Shown: positions 36,789 through 47,287 of the stretch, in pieces
Position numbering within the stretch: the stretch's first letter is position 1
Layout: every line of letters starts with the position of its first letter
Assembly: GCA_019247715.1 (NCBI GenBank)
Contig: JAFBAO010000047.1
Span: 1-64,000 of the forward strand
Source of the DNA: Caulobacteraceae bacterium
Lineage (GTDB): Bacteria > Pseudomonadota > Alphaproteobacteria > Caulobacterales > Caulobacteraceae
Direction of reading: 5' to 3'
Length of the DNA: 64,000 bases
Notes under the pieces: generated by a model
The model's input: the letters and a program-made list of their open reading frames with translations, nothing else
The model's database searches: none
Told to the model about the DNA's origin: nothing
Translations under genes and position numbers: made by a program

Positions 36789-37810
36789 CGCTCCCGCCGA
36801 ATGCGGGCACGCCGCGCCTCCCGTTGGTGGACTACCTGCGCGGGTTGGCCTCGCTCGCCGTCGCCTGGTTCCATCTGACGAACACCTATCCGCAGGCCAG
36901 TCTGGTCCGGCAAAGCGGGTCCTACCTTTGGGCAGGCGTCGAGGTCTTCTTCGTGATCTCGGGGTTCATCATCCCCTGGTCCATGGGCGCTGCGACGAGC
37001 GCGGGCTTCAGCCAGTTCCTATCCAGGCGGCTGCTCCGCATCGAGCTTCCGTACGTGGTCAGCATCATCGCGGTGATCGTGCTCGACTACGCTTCGAGCC
37101 TCGCACCGGCGTTCCGTGGGCCTCAGCCGCGTGTTGATCCGTACAACATCCTGCTGAACGTCTTCTATCTCGTCCCGATCCTGAAGGGCCGCTGGATCCA
37201 GCCGGTGTACTGGACGCTCGCCTACGAGTTCGTCTTCTACGTCTTCATCGCGCTCGCCTTCGTCCCGATCGTGTCGAACCCGAAGCGCTGGCCCTTTCTG
37301 GCCCTGGCGCTCGGTCTTGGCGTGCTGGCCGCGGCCGGCGCCATCTCGGCCTACTTCCTCCTCTTCGTCCTCGGGTGCGCCGCCTATCGGCGGGCGGTGG
37401 GTCGATCGGACGTGGCGGAATGGGCCGCGACCATGGGCGTGGCCGTGGCGGTCATGGCCTTGCGCAACGCCTGGCTGGAAAGCGTTGTGGGCGGTGTGAC
37501 CGCGCTCATCCTCACCAGCTGCGCCTCCACCAGGCTCTCCGGCCGGGCCGGCGCGATTCTCACCTGGTTCGGGACGATCTCTTATTCGTTGTACTTGGCG
37601 CACGTGCCGCTCGCGGACCGGGTGGTTAACCTAGGCAAGCGGTTCGTGTCCGGCGAGGCGGCGGACCTACTCCTCTCGCTCACGGCGCTGGCCCTGTGTC
37701 TCGTGGGCGCCTGGCTTTTCCACAGGCTGGTTGAGGCGCCGGCTCAGAGGCTGGCCCGTTCGCTGAAGCGCGGCGACGGCAAAGTCGGCTTCGCCAGGGC
37801 CGCGGCCTGA
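36785..37810 (+). CDS. Acyltransferase family 3 membrane protein (O-acetyltransferase)
   Basis: 341 residues, about 10 hydrophobic segments. Opening RLPLVDYLRGLASLAVAWFH with the conserved His, then GVEVFFVISGFIIPWSM and FLSRRLLRIELPYVVSIIAV, is diagnostic of the OafA/ExoZ-like acyltransferase-3 family. It would acetylate or otherwise acylate a lipid-linked or growing polysaccharide at the inner membrane. GTG 36785 overlaps the galE TGA (GTGA). Positive C-terminal tail RLARSLKRGDGK. Confidence 0.88.
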   Translation: MTLPPNAGTPRLPLVDYLRGLASLAVAWFHLTNTYPQASLVRQSGSYLWAGVEVFFVISGFIIPWSMGAATSAGFSQFLSRRLLRIELPYVVSIIAVIVLDYASSLAPAFRGPQPRVDPYNILLNVFYLVPILKGRWIQPVYWTLAYEFVFYVFIALAFVPIVSNPKRWPFLALALGLGVLAAAGAISAYFLLFVLGCAAYRRAVGRSDVAEWAATMGVAVAVMALRNAWLESVVGGVTALILTSCASTRLSGRAGAILTWFGTISYSLYLAHVPLADRVVNLGKRFVSGEAADLLLSLTALALCLVGAWLFHRLVEAPAQRLARSLKRGDGKVGFARAAA

Positions 37811-37834
37811 ACGATCGCAAAAGCCCCACCGGAC

Positions 37835-38725
37835 ATGCCCGCCTCCACGATCACCACCGTCCCCAGGTCCCGCCGCTCGGTGCTTGACACGCTCCGCTTC
37901 GTCACCGGCCACCCGCTAACGCGCGGCAGGCCGTTGCGCGCCCTCGGTCGGTACGCCCACTGGCAACTGCAGAGCAGGCTCTGCGGCGAAGTCGTCGTCG
38001 ACTGGATCTCGGGGGCGAGGCTCGCGGTGCGCACCGGGATGACCGGCGCCACCGGCAACATCTACTGCGGTCTGCACGAGTTCGCCGACATGGCGTTCCT
38101 CCTGCACCTGTTAAGGCCGGGCGACCTGTTCCTCGACGTCGGCGCCAACGTGGGCAGCTATACCGTGTTGGCCTCGAAGGTCTGCGGCGCCAAGACGGTC
38201 GCCTTCGAGCCCGATGGCGCCGCCGCCGAGCGGCTGCGACAGAACATCCAGCTTAACGACATCGAGGATCTGGCGCGGGTCTGCCAGTTCGTGGTCGGCG
38301 CGGAGACCGGCGAGGTCGCCTTCACGGTGGGCTTGGATACGACCAATCACGTGACACAGGGCGCCGCGGGGCCGGTGAGGACCGCCGCGGTGCGGCGCTT
38401 GGACGACACCCCGGGCTGCGGCGCGCCCACCATGATCAAGTTGGACGTCGAGGGCTACGAGGAACAGGTCATCGCGGGGGCCTACTCGACACTGGCTGCC
38501 CCGAGCCTCCTGGCGATCGAGACGGAGCTGCAATCGCCGGAGGTAGAGCGCGCCTTGCTCGGCCTCGGCTTTCGCCGGGCCTACTACGACCCCTTTCGAC
38601 GCATCTTGACCGACGAGCCGGGCGAGGTCCGCGCGTCGAACGGGCTCTACCTGCGCAATCCGGGAGAGGTGCTCGCCCGGGTGCGCGTGGCCCCGGTGCG
38701 CAGCGTGGTGGGGGTGCGCCTGTGA
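37835..38725 (+). CDS. FkbM-family methyltransferase
   Basis: 296 residues. SAM-binding motif FLDVGANVGSYTVLASKV (about 107-124), VAFEPDGAAAERLRQNIQLN with the ribose-binding acidic residue, and TMIKLDVEGYEEQVIAGAYS are the FkbM signatures. Members O-methylate sugars or polyketides; in this locus it most likely methylates a sugar hydroxyl. ATG 37835 follows the acyltransferase stop by 24 bases. Confidence 0.9.
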   Translation: MPASTITTVPRSRRSVLDTLRFVTGHPLTRGRPLRALGRYAHWQLQSRLCGEVVVDWISGARLAVRTGMTGATGNIYCGLHEFADMAFLLHLLRPGDLFLDVGANVGSYTVLASKVCGAKTVAFEPDGAAAERLRQNIQLNDIEDLARVCQFVVGAETGEVAFTVGLDTTNHVTQGAAGPVRTAAVRRLDDTPGCGAPTMIKLDVEGYEEQVIAGAYSTLAAPSLLAIETELQSPEVERALLGLGFRRAYYDPFRRILTDEPGEVRASNGLYLRNPGEVLARVRVAPVRSVVGVRL

Positions 38726-38744
38726 CCGGCGTTGGAGCAGACCC

Positions 38745-40558
<1,814 letters not shown>

Positions 40559-40565
<7 letters not shown>

Positions 40566-41719
40566 CGGCGCCGGTGGCGGAGGGGAGGGTGGAGGCCGGC
40601 TTCGGGCGCATCCTGATGCTGGCCAGCGCCGCCCACGAGGCGGTGGGCGGCATCGCCCAGTACAATCGCGATGTCCTGAGCGCGCTTTCGCACGACGCGG
40701 CGGTGGAGGCGGTGGTGGTGATCCCCCGGATCGGCCCGGGGGCCGGCTTCGCGCCGCCGGCGAAGGTGCGCTACGATTCGGCCGCGGCCGGGGGCAAGGG
40801 CGCCTTCCTGAGCCGGTCGCTGGCGCACGCCTTCGGCGGCGGCCGCTACGATCTCGTCTATTGCGCCCACATCAACCTGCTGCCGGCCGCCGCGCTGATC
40901 GCCCGGCGCCGGCGCATCCCGCTCGCCCTGGCCATCTATGGCATCGACGCCTGGCGGGCGCCCGAAGGCGCCGCGACCCACGCGTGCGCCCGCGCCTGCC
41001 GGCACGTGATCGCCTGCAGCCAGGTGAGCCTCGAGCGCTTCCAGACCTGGGCAGGCGCGGCCCAGGCCACCACCGCGGTGCTACCGGGCGCCGTTCACGA
41101 TGCGGGCTTCGGCGCCGGTCCGAAGCGCTGCGACCTTGTGAGTCGGTTCGGCCTGAAGGGCCGGCGGGTGGTGATGAGCTTCGGGCGCATGCACCCGGCC
41201 GAGCGCTACAAGGGCTTCGACGAGGTGATCGAGGCGCTGCCGGCGCTTCGCCGCCGCTCGCCCGACATCGCCTATCTGATCGCCGGCGACGGCGAGGACC
41301 GGCCCCGACTGGAGGCCAAGGCGCGCGCGCTCGGGGTGGCCGACGCGGTGGTCTTCGCGGGCCTCGTGCCCGAGGCGGGCAAGGCGGACTACTATCGGTT
41401 GGCCGACGCCTTCGTCATGGCGGGTTTCGGGGAGGGGTTCGGGTTCGTCATCCTGGAGGCGCTCGCCTGCGGCCTGCCGGTGGTGGCCAGCACCCGCGAC
41501 GGCAGCCGCGAGGCGGTGCTGGACGGAAAGCTCGGCGCCCTGGTCGATCCCAGCGACCCGGCGGCGTTGCAAGCGGCGATCCTCGAGGCCCTGGCGCGGC
41601 CGAAGGCGGTCCCGGCCGGCCTCGCGCATTTCTCCCCGGACGCCTTCGGTGAACGGCTGGCCGCAGCGCTGCGCGAAATCTGCCGGGGCCGCAGCGCGGC
41701 CAGTCCTAAGGCGCTTTAG
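40559..41719 (+). CDS. Glycosyltransferase, GT4 family
   Basis: About 386 residues, GT-B fold retaining transferase. The N-terminal domain contains AAHEAVGGIAQYNRDVLSAL, and the C-terminal domain MSFGRMHPAERYKGFDEVIE, YLIAGDGEDRPRLEAKARAL and the E-x7-E site GFGEGFGFVILEALACGLPV. Start uncertain: GTG 40559 overlaps the asnB end by 7 bases; GTG 40589 lies just behind GGAGGGGAGG. Sugar donor and acceptor are unknown. Member of the translationally coupled run of locus genes. Confidence 0.88.
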
Positions 41720-41733
41720 AAAAAGAAAGCTCG

Positions 41734-43629
41734 ATGTCGCTCTATATCATTCCCGCCGGCGCTTCGGCGGCGCGGCTCGCGATGGTGTCGCGCGAGCTCG
41801 CCCATCCGGCCGAGCAGGTCGTCAGCGAGCCGGGCGAGGCGGGCTTCGTGTGGTCCGGCCGCGACGCCGAGCGCTTCGGCCCCGCCCACGATCCGCGGAC
41901 CGGCGTGCGCGCGGCGATCTCCGGACGGCTGAGCTGGTCGGCGCTGGAGTGGGCGCGGGCGGCGCGGCTTCCCTACGAGGGCGGCCTGGCGGCCCGTCTC
42001 GTGCTCGAGCGCTTCCTGGAGCGGGGGCCGGGCGCGGTCGCCCCCTACAACGGCGCGGCGCTGGTCAGCGTCTTCGATCCACGTTCCGGCAAGCTTCACC
42101 TGTGGACCGACCAGTTCGGCTATCACCCGTGCTTCCTCTACCGGGCCGAAGCGCCCGAGGCCCTGATCGTCACCACCTTCCCCGACGCCCTCCTGGCCGA
42201 CCCGGAGACCGAGCTTTCGTTCGATGCGGCCTCGGCGGCGGAGTTCGTGCGCGCCTGGCGGGTCACGCCGCCCAACACCTACTTCCGCGAGGTCAAGCAC
42301 GCCGGCGCGGCCCAGCACATCGTCATCGACGCGCGGCCGCGCGCCGTTTCGCGGACGCTCTACTGGGCGCCCTTCGAGGACGGCTTCTATCCCTCGATCG
42401 GGGCGGCCGGCGAGGCGCTCGCCGCGGCGGTCGGGGCAGCCATCGCCGAGCGCACGGCCGTCGCCCGGCGCACCGCCATCTTCCTGAGCGGCGGCGCCGA
42501 CTCGCGGGTGATGGCCTTCAGCGCCGCCGATCCTGGCAAGCTCGTCGGCCTGCACATCTTCGGCCGGGAGTCGGCGGAGAAACAGATCGCCGCCGAGCTT
42601 TGCGCCGTGGCGGGCTGCCAGTTCCGGGCGTTGCGGCGCGACAACGACTTCTATCCGCGCAACCTATCGGACATCGTCCGCTGGTCGGGGGCCATGTGGT
42701 CGGCCGAGGACGCCCACTACCCGGGCTTCGCCGCCGAGGTCGCGGACACGGGCGCCGATCTCGTCATGACCGCCTGCACCGCCGACTGGCTCTTCAAGGG
42801 CTATGGCCTGGAGAAGCGGTACGCGCCGCTCTTCGGGCGCAACCTGCCGTTCCTGCAATACGCCCACCAGCGGGTGGCGGGCTTCCTGCCCAACATGCCG
42901 GCCCCCGCGCCGCCCGAGCTCGCCGAGGAGGTCGACGCGCGGCTGGCGGCCTGGTTCGACGGCTGTCCGGACCGGCTGGCCAGCCCCGAGGACCGGCTCA
43001 TGGTGGAGGACCGGCGGATACGGCCGACCTGCTACACCGTCTCGGTCTCGGGCCAGGTGATGTACCGGGTGTTTCCCTACGACACCTTCTTCGCCGACTC
43101 GCGCATCGCCGAGTGCTACAGCCGCATCCATCCCGACTGGAGGCTCAACCGCGAGGTCTGGGGGAGGGCGGCGGCGCGCCTCTGCGCCGGGGCGGGCCGG
43201 ATCGTCGACGCCAACTACGGCTGGCGGGTGGACGCCGGCATGGCCGAGAAAGCGGCGATGTTCGCCGCCGGCTGGGTGGGCCGGCGGGTCCGGGCGCGCG
43301 CCTCGCCGCCGGAGCAGGACGACGGAGCGCCGCCGCAGCACGGCTCCTGGCCCGACCTCGGCTGGTACGCCGAGCGCAGCCAGCGACTGCGGGACCTCTG
43401 GGAATCGGTGAGCGCCGAGGAGCGGGAGCGGATGGCGTTCGTCACCGGAACCGACCACTGGGCGCGCCCGCTGGAGGCTTTCCGGCATGACGGCCATCAC
43501 CTCTTCCGGATCGTAACTTTGCTCAGCCATTGGCGCGGGGCGGCAGAGCGCGTCGGCCGCGCGGCCGACGCGCCGGAGCCGGCGCGGCCCGAGGTCGGCG
43601 CGGCGCAGGTGGCGGGGGCGCGCGCATGA
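41734..43629 (+). CDS. Asparagine-synthase-like protein lacking the Cys2 nucleophile
   Basis: 631 residues. It keeps the overall AsnB layout: an N-terminal Ntn-like domain (about 1-190, with GKLHLWTDQFGYHPCFLYRA) and a synthetase domain with a PP-loop IFLSGGADSRVMAFSAADPG (about 250-269), but position 2 is Ser, not Cys, and no MCG start is present, so glutamine hydrolysis is not expected. The third part (AYTV-like DRRIRPTCYTVSVSGQVMYR) resembles asparagine-synthase-related proteins of capsule clusters. It may adenylate a carboxylate and use free ammonia or another amine, or have lost catalysis. Tail Ala/Pro-rich. Stop overlaps the flippase start (ATGA). Confidence 0.8.
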   Translation: MSLYIIPAGASAARLAMVSRELAHPAEQVVSEPGEAGFVWSGRDAERFGPAHDPRTGVRAAISGRLSWSALEWARAARLPYEGGLAARLVLERFLERGPGAVAPYNGAALVSVFDPRSGKLHLWTDQFGYHPCFLYRAEAPEALIVTTFPDALLADPETELSFDAASAAEFVRAWRVTPPNTYFREVKHAGAAQHIVIDARPRAVSRTLYWAPFEDGFYPSIGAAGEALAAAVGAAIAERTAVARRTAIFLSGGADSRVMAFSAADPGKLVGLHIFGRESAEKQIAAELCAVAGCQFRALRRDNDFYPRNLSDIVRWSGAMWSAEDAHYPGFAAEVADTGADLVMTACTADWLFKGYGLEKRYAPLFGRNLPFLQYAHQRVAGFLPNMPAPAPPELAEEVDARLAAWFDGCPDRLASPEDRLMVEDRRIRPTCYTVSVSGQVMYRVFPYDTFFADSRIAECYSRIHPDWRLNREVWGRAAARLCAGAGRIVDANYGWRVDAGMAEKAAMFAAGWVGRRVRARASPPEQDDGAPPQHGSWPDLGWYAERSQRLRDLWESVSAEERERMAFVTGTDHWARPLEAFRHDGHHLFRIVTLLSHWRGAAERVGRAADAPEPARPEVGAAQVAGARA

Positions 43630-45167
43630 GCGAGGCCGTTCAGCCGGCGCAGAAGCCGGCAGGACCGGCCGCCCGCTCGCTGGGGGCCGCGGCCCGCTCG
43701 GCGATCTTCTGGAGCGGCGGCGCCACGCTGGCCCGTGACGTCCTGCAGTTCGCGGTGATGCTCGCCCTGGTGCGCATCCTCACGCCCTCGGACTACGGAC
43801 GCGTCGCCCTGGCGCAGTCGATCATCGGGCTGATGTCGGTGGTCTCCTTCAGCATGTTCGTGGGGCACGCCCTGCAGATGCGCGATCCGTCGCAGGTGGA
43901 CTGGCAGGCGCACTTCACCGCCGCGGCGGTGCTCAACAGCGCCCTTTTCCTCCTCGCCTGCGCCGTCGCCTGGGGGCTCTCCTTCAGCGCCCGCTACCAC
44001 GAGGCGGCCTGGCCGCTGGCAGGCCTGGCCACCACCTTCCTGGTGGAGATCGCCGGATCGCTGCGTCTGCGGATGCTGGAGACCCGGCATGACTGGAAGC
44101 GGTTCCGGCTGCTGGTCATGGCCGGAGCGGCGCTCGGCCTTTGCGTCGGCCTGGCGGTGGCGGCGTTGGGCGGCGGCTGCTGGGGCCTGGTGGCGCAGCC
44201 GCCGCTGTTCGGGGTCCCGGCGGCGATCGACCTCTTCGTGGGGGCGAGGTGGCGGCCGACCTGGTCATGGAGCTGGAGCGCCTACCGGCCCACCGCGGCC
44301 TTCGGCGCCAACCGGGCCGGCGGCGCGGCGGTGGTGAAGCTGCGCCAGACGGTGGAGCAGTCGCTGCTGGCCGGACGCTACGACTTCGCCGCGCTCGGCG
44401 TCTTCACCCGCTCCCTGGGCCTGGCCACCCTGCTGGCGGGACGGCTCGGCGAGCTCGCCACCGCCTCGGTCTATCCGGTCATCACCCGCGCCGCGCCCGG
44501 ATCGCCGCAGTTCCAGCGCTACGCGGGCCTTGTCATGCGGGCGATCAGCTGGGCCACGCTGGCCGCCGCCGGTTTCCTGGCGCTCGCCGCCGTGGACGTC
44601 ACCGCGCTCATCTACGGGGCCAGGTGGCGCGCGGTGGGGCCGCTCCTGCCGGTCGCCGTCGCCCCGGTGGCGCTCGTCGGCCTAGGCGCCGCCGCCAACA
44701 CCCTGCTGCTCGCCAACAACCAGGTGCGCGCCTGCCTCGTGCTCGACGTGGCGGCCGCCTCCACCAGCGCCCTCGTCGCCTTCGTCCTCGTTCCCTTCGG
44801 CCCGACGACGTATTTGGAAGGGCTGGCGGTCCACTCCGGGCTGGTCCTCGCCGCGACGCTGGCGCTGCTCATGGGCCGCGGCGGGGTCGGGATGGCGGAC
44901 GTGGCCGCCGCCCTGGTTCCCCCCGCCATCGCGGCGGCCCTCGCGGCCGCGCCGGTCCTGGCGTTGAAGCCGCATCTGGCGGCCGAGCCGATCCTCCTGC
45001 GCCTCCCCCTCGAGTTCGCGCTCTTCACGCTCGTCTACCTCCTGGTCCTCAGGATCGCCTTCGCCGGCCCGCTCGCCGAGCTTCTGCAGGTGGCGCCGGC
45101 CGGCGAGCGGCTCTCGAAGCTCCTGAGGGTGCGCCCGGCGCCCGCTCCGGCCTTCAGCGCGCCCTAA
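43626..45167 (+). CDS. Wzx-type oligosaccharide flippase (MOP superfamily)
   Basis: 513 residues with 12-14 hydrophobic segments. Begins AARSAIFWSGGATLARDVLQ then FAVMLALVRILTPSDYGRVA, the standard opening of polysaccharide flippases (PF13440/PF01943 style), with GRYDFAALGVFTRSLGLATL in the middle. It would move the lipid-linked repeat unit across the inner membrane before polymerisation. ATG 43626 overlaps the preceding TGA. A Wzy-like polymerase and Wza/Wzc are encoded later, so a Wzx/Wzy pathway is inferred. Confidence 0.9.
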   Translation: MSEAVQPAQKPAGPAARSLGAAARSAIFWSGGATLARDVLQFAVMLALVRILTPSDYGRVALAQSIIGLMSVVSFSMFVGHALQMRDPSQVDWQAHFTAAAVLNSALFLLACAVAWGLSFSARYHEAAWPLAGLATTFLVEIAGSLRLRMLETRHDWKRFRLLVMAGAALGLCVGLAVAALGGGCWGLVAQPPLFGVPAAIDLFVGARWRPTWSWSWSAYRPTAAFGANRAGGAAVVKLRQTVEQSLLAGRYDFAALGVFTRSLGLATLLAGRLGELATASVYPVITRAAPGSPQFQRYAGLVMRAISWATLAAAGFLALAAVDVTALIYGARWRAVGPLLPVAVAPVALVGLGAAANTLLLANNQVRACLVLDVAAASTSALVAFVLVPFGPTTYLEGLAVHSGLVLAATLALLMGRGGVGMADVAAALVPPAIAAALAAAPVLALKPHLAAEPILLRLPLEFALFTLVYLLVLRIAFAGPLAELLQVAPAGERLSKLLRVRPAPAPAFSAP

Positions 45168-45185
45168 CCCACGCCAAGAGAGCCC

Positions 45186-46027
45186 ATGGCCTTCTCCACC
45201 ACCCTCAAGCACGTCGCCAACCGCGCGCTCGGCGCCGCCAACATCAGGGTCGACAGCCGCACCGCCGAGCGCCGCGAGGCCGCACGGATGCGCCGGCTGC
45301 TGCAGAAGGGCTATTTCGAGCGGCCCGCCTTCGCCGTTCCGCCGGCCATGAGCGGCTTCGACGCCGAGCCCCTGCGCGAGGCCTGCGCCCGCTACGCCGA
45401 CGACATCGCCGCCCTGATGCGGGGCGGCGCCCAGCCCGGCGGCTACGCGCCCGACAACAGCTTCTTCCGCTCGCCCGACGCGGAGATCCTCTACGCCACG
45501 CTTCGCATGCGCGCGCCGCGCCGGATCGTGGAAGTCGGCAGCGGCAACAGCACCCGCATCATCCGCCAGGCCATCGCCGACGGCGGCTTCGCCACGGAGC
45601 ACGTGGCCATCGACCCGGCGCCCAGGGCCGACATCACCGGCCTCGCCGATCAGGTGATCCGCACCGCCTTCGAGGACAGCGGCGGCGCCGAGACCCTGGC
45701 GACCTTGAGGGAAGGCGACGTCCTCTTCATCGATTCGAGCCACGAGGTCCGGGTGGGCAACGACGTGGTGAAGCTGTTCTGCGAGGTGCTTCCGGCGCTG
45801 GCCGCCGGCGTGGCGGTCCACGTGCACGACGTCTTCCTGCCGTTCGACTACCCGGAGGCTTTCTGGACCGATGGGGCGAGCAGTACCTGCTGCAGATGCT
45901 GCTGGTCGGGGCGGCGCCCAAGGTGCTCTGGCCCGGCTACTACGTTCAGCAGCTGCGCCCCGATCTGCACGCCGGCTTCCCGTTCCTCGGGAAGGGCCCC
46001 GCGCAGAGCTTCTGGTTCGAGCTCTAG
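45186..46027 (+). pseudogene. Class I SAM methyltransferase (TylF/CmcI-like), frameshifted near 45870
   Basis: The first 228 codons read well: RRIVEVGSGNSTRIIRQAIA (SAM site), TEHVAIDPAPRADITGLADQ, VLFIDSSHEVRVGNDVVKLF and VAVHVHDVFLPFDYPEAFW. Thereafter the frame turns into Cys/Ser/Arg-rich text and ends at a stop much further on (46100). The frame one base back continues perfectly: WGEQYLLQMLLVGAAPKVLW, then PGYYVQQLRPDLHAGF and FLGKGPAQSFWFEL, with a stop at 46025-46027. One extra base near 45871 would restore FWTD-WGEQ. So the gene has a single-base deletion, or the sequence has an error. If expressed as is, the lid and C-terminal helices are lost. Likely sugar methyltransferase. Confidence 0.8.
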
Positions 46028-46096
46028 TCAGCCGGCGCCAGCTACGAGCGGTGCGCGCCGCGCGATGACAACCAAGACGGATTCGTTTGATCTAGC

Positions 46097-47233
46097 ATGA
46101 CCCCCCTCCGACTCCTCGTGGTGTTTGGCACTCGGCCCGAGGCCATCAAGATGGCGCCGGTGGTGCTGGAGCTGCAGCGCCGCCCGGACGTGGAGTGCAT
46201 CGTCTGCGTGACCGGCCAGCATCGGCAGTTGCTCGACGACGCCTTGCGATCGTTCGGGATAGAGCCGCATCACGACTTGGAGATCATGCGACCCGGCCAG
46301 ACGCTGGCGTCGGTGACGGCCGGGGTCCTGGACAAGCTCACGCCTGTTCTCGAGACCATCGCCCCCGATCGCGTGCTCGTGCACGGCGACACCACCACGA
46401 CCTTCTCCGCCGCGCTCGCCTGCTTTTACAGCGGTGTCCCCGTAGGGCACGTCGAGGCGGGACTGCGCACCCGCAACCTGAAGTCTCCTTGGCCCGAGGA
46501 ATTTAACCGTCAGACCGTCGACGTGCTCGCCGACCTGCTTTGGGCGCCGACCGACTGCGCCGCCGAGGCGCTCAGGCGCGACGGAGCCTGCGCCAACAAC
46601 ATCCGGGTGACCGGCAACACCGTGATCGACGCCTTGCGGATCGTCCGGGATCGCATCGCCGGCGACGATCGCCTGCAGGCGGGACTATGGTCGCGCCTGC
46701 CGAACCTCGACGCCTCGGCTAAGCTGATCCTGGTCACCGGCCATCGGCGCGAGAATTTCGGCGACGGACTGGTCAACACCTGCAACGCCCTCAACCGCTT
46801 GGCCGAGCGCCGCGACGTCGAAATCATCTGGCCGGTGCACCCCAATCCCAACGTGCTGAAGGCCGTGGAGGCCGAGCTGACGCCGTCGGCGAACGTGCAT
46901 CTCGTCCCGCCCCAGGATTACTTCTCGTTCGTCGCCTTGATGATGCGCGCGACGCTCATCATCACGGATTCCGGAGGGATCCAGGAAGAGGCGCCGGCGT
47001 TGGGCAAGCCGGTGCTTGTCACCCGCCAGGAGACGGAGCGGCCCGAGGCGATTTCCGCAGGCACCGCCAAGCTGGTCGGCACGGCCGCCCGCGGACTCTT
47101 CGACGCCGCGAGCGGACTGTTGGATGACGAAGCGGCCTACGCACGAATGAGCCAGGCGCGAAATCCGTTCGGCGACGGGTTCGCGTCCAAAAGAATCGTC
47201 GACCACATTCTCGAGCGGCATGGCCTGGTCTGA
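46097..47233 (+). CDS. wecB: UDP-N-acetylglucosamine 2-epimerase (non-hydrolysing)
   Basis: 378 residues, GT-B-like fold. Signatures: LLVVFGTRPEAIKMAPVVLE, VTGQHRQLLDDALRSFGIEP, VHGDTTTTFSAALACFYSGV, GHVEAGLRTRNLKSPWPEEF NR-type text and ITDSGGIQEEAPALGKPVLV. Converts UDP-GlcNAc into UDP-ManNAc, a precursor for ManNAc or, after oxidation, ManNAcA; no adjacent wecC dehydrogenase is seen in the window. Starts 69 bases after the end of the frameshifted methyltransferase. Confidence 0.94.
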   Translation: MTPLRLLVVFGTRPEAIKMAPVVLELQRRPDVECIVCVTGQHRQLLDDALRSFGIEPHHDLEIMRPGQTLASVTAGVLDKLTPVLETIAPDRVLVHGDTTTTFSAALACFYSGVPVGHVEAGLRTRNLKSPWPEEFNRQTVDVLADLLWAPTDCAAEALRRDGACANNIRVTGNTVIDALRIVRDRIAGDDRLQAGLWSRLPNLDASAKLILVTGHRRENFGDGLVNTCNALNRLAERRDVEIIWPVHPNPNVLKAVEAELTPSANVHLVPPQDYFSFVALMMRATLIITDSGGIQEEAPALGKPVLVTRQETERPEAISAGTAKLVGTAARGLFDAASGLLDDEAAYARMSQARNPFGDGFASKRIVDHILERHGLV

Positions 47234-47287
47234 GGCGTTCAGACTGTTGGCCGGCGCGCCCGGCGGCTCGACCTTGGCGAGACGTGC

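Noticed and set aside
46028..46100. Functional C-terminus of the methyltransferase in the unshifted frame to 46100
   Set aside because: The residues after the shift point are Cys/Ser/Arg-rich with no resemblance to methyltransferases, while the -1 frame matches the expected end.
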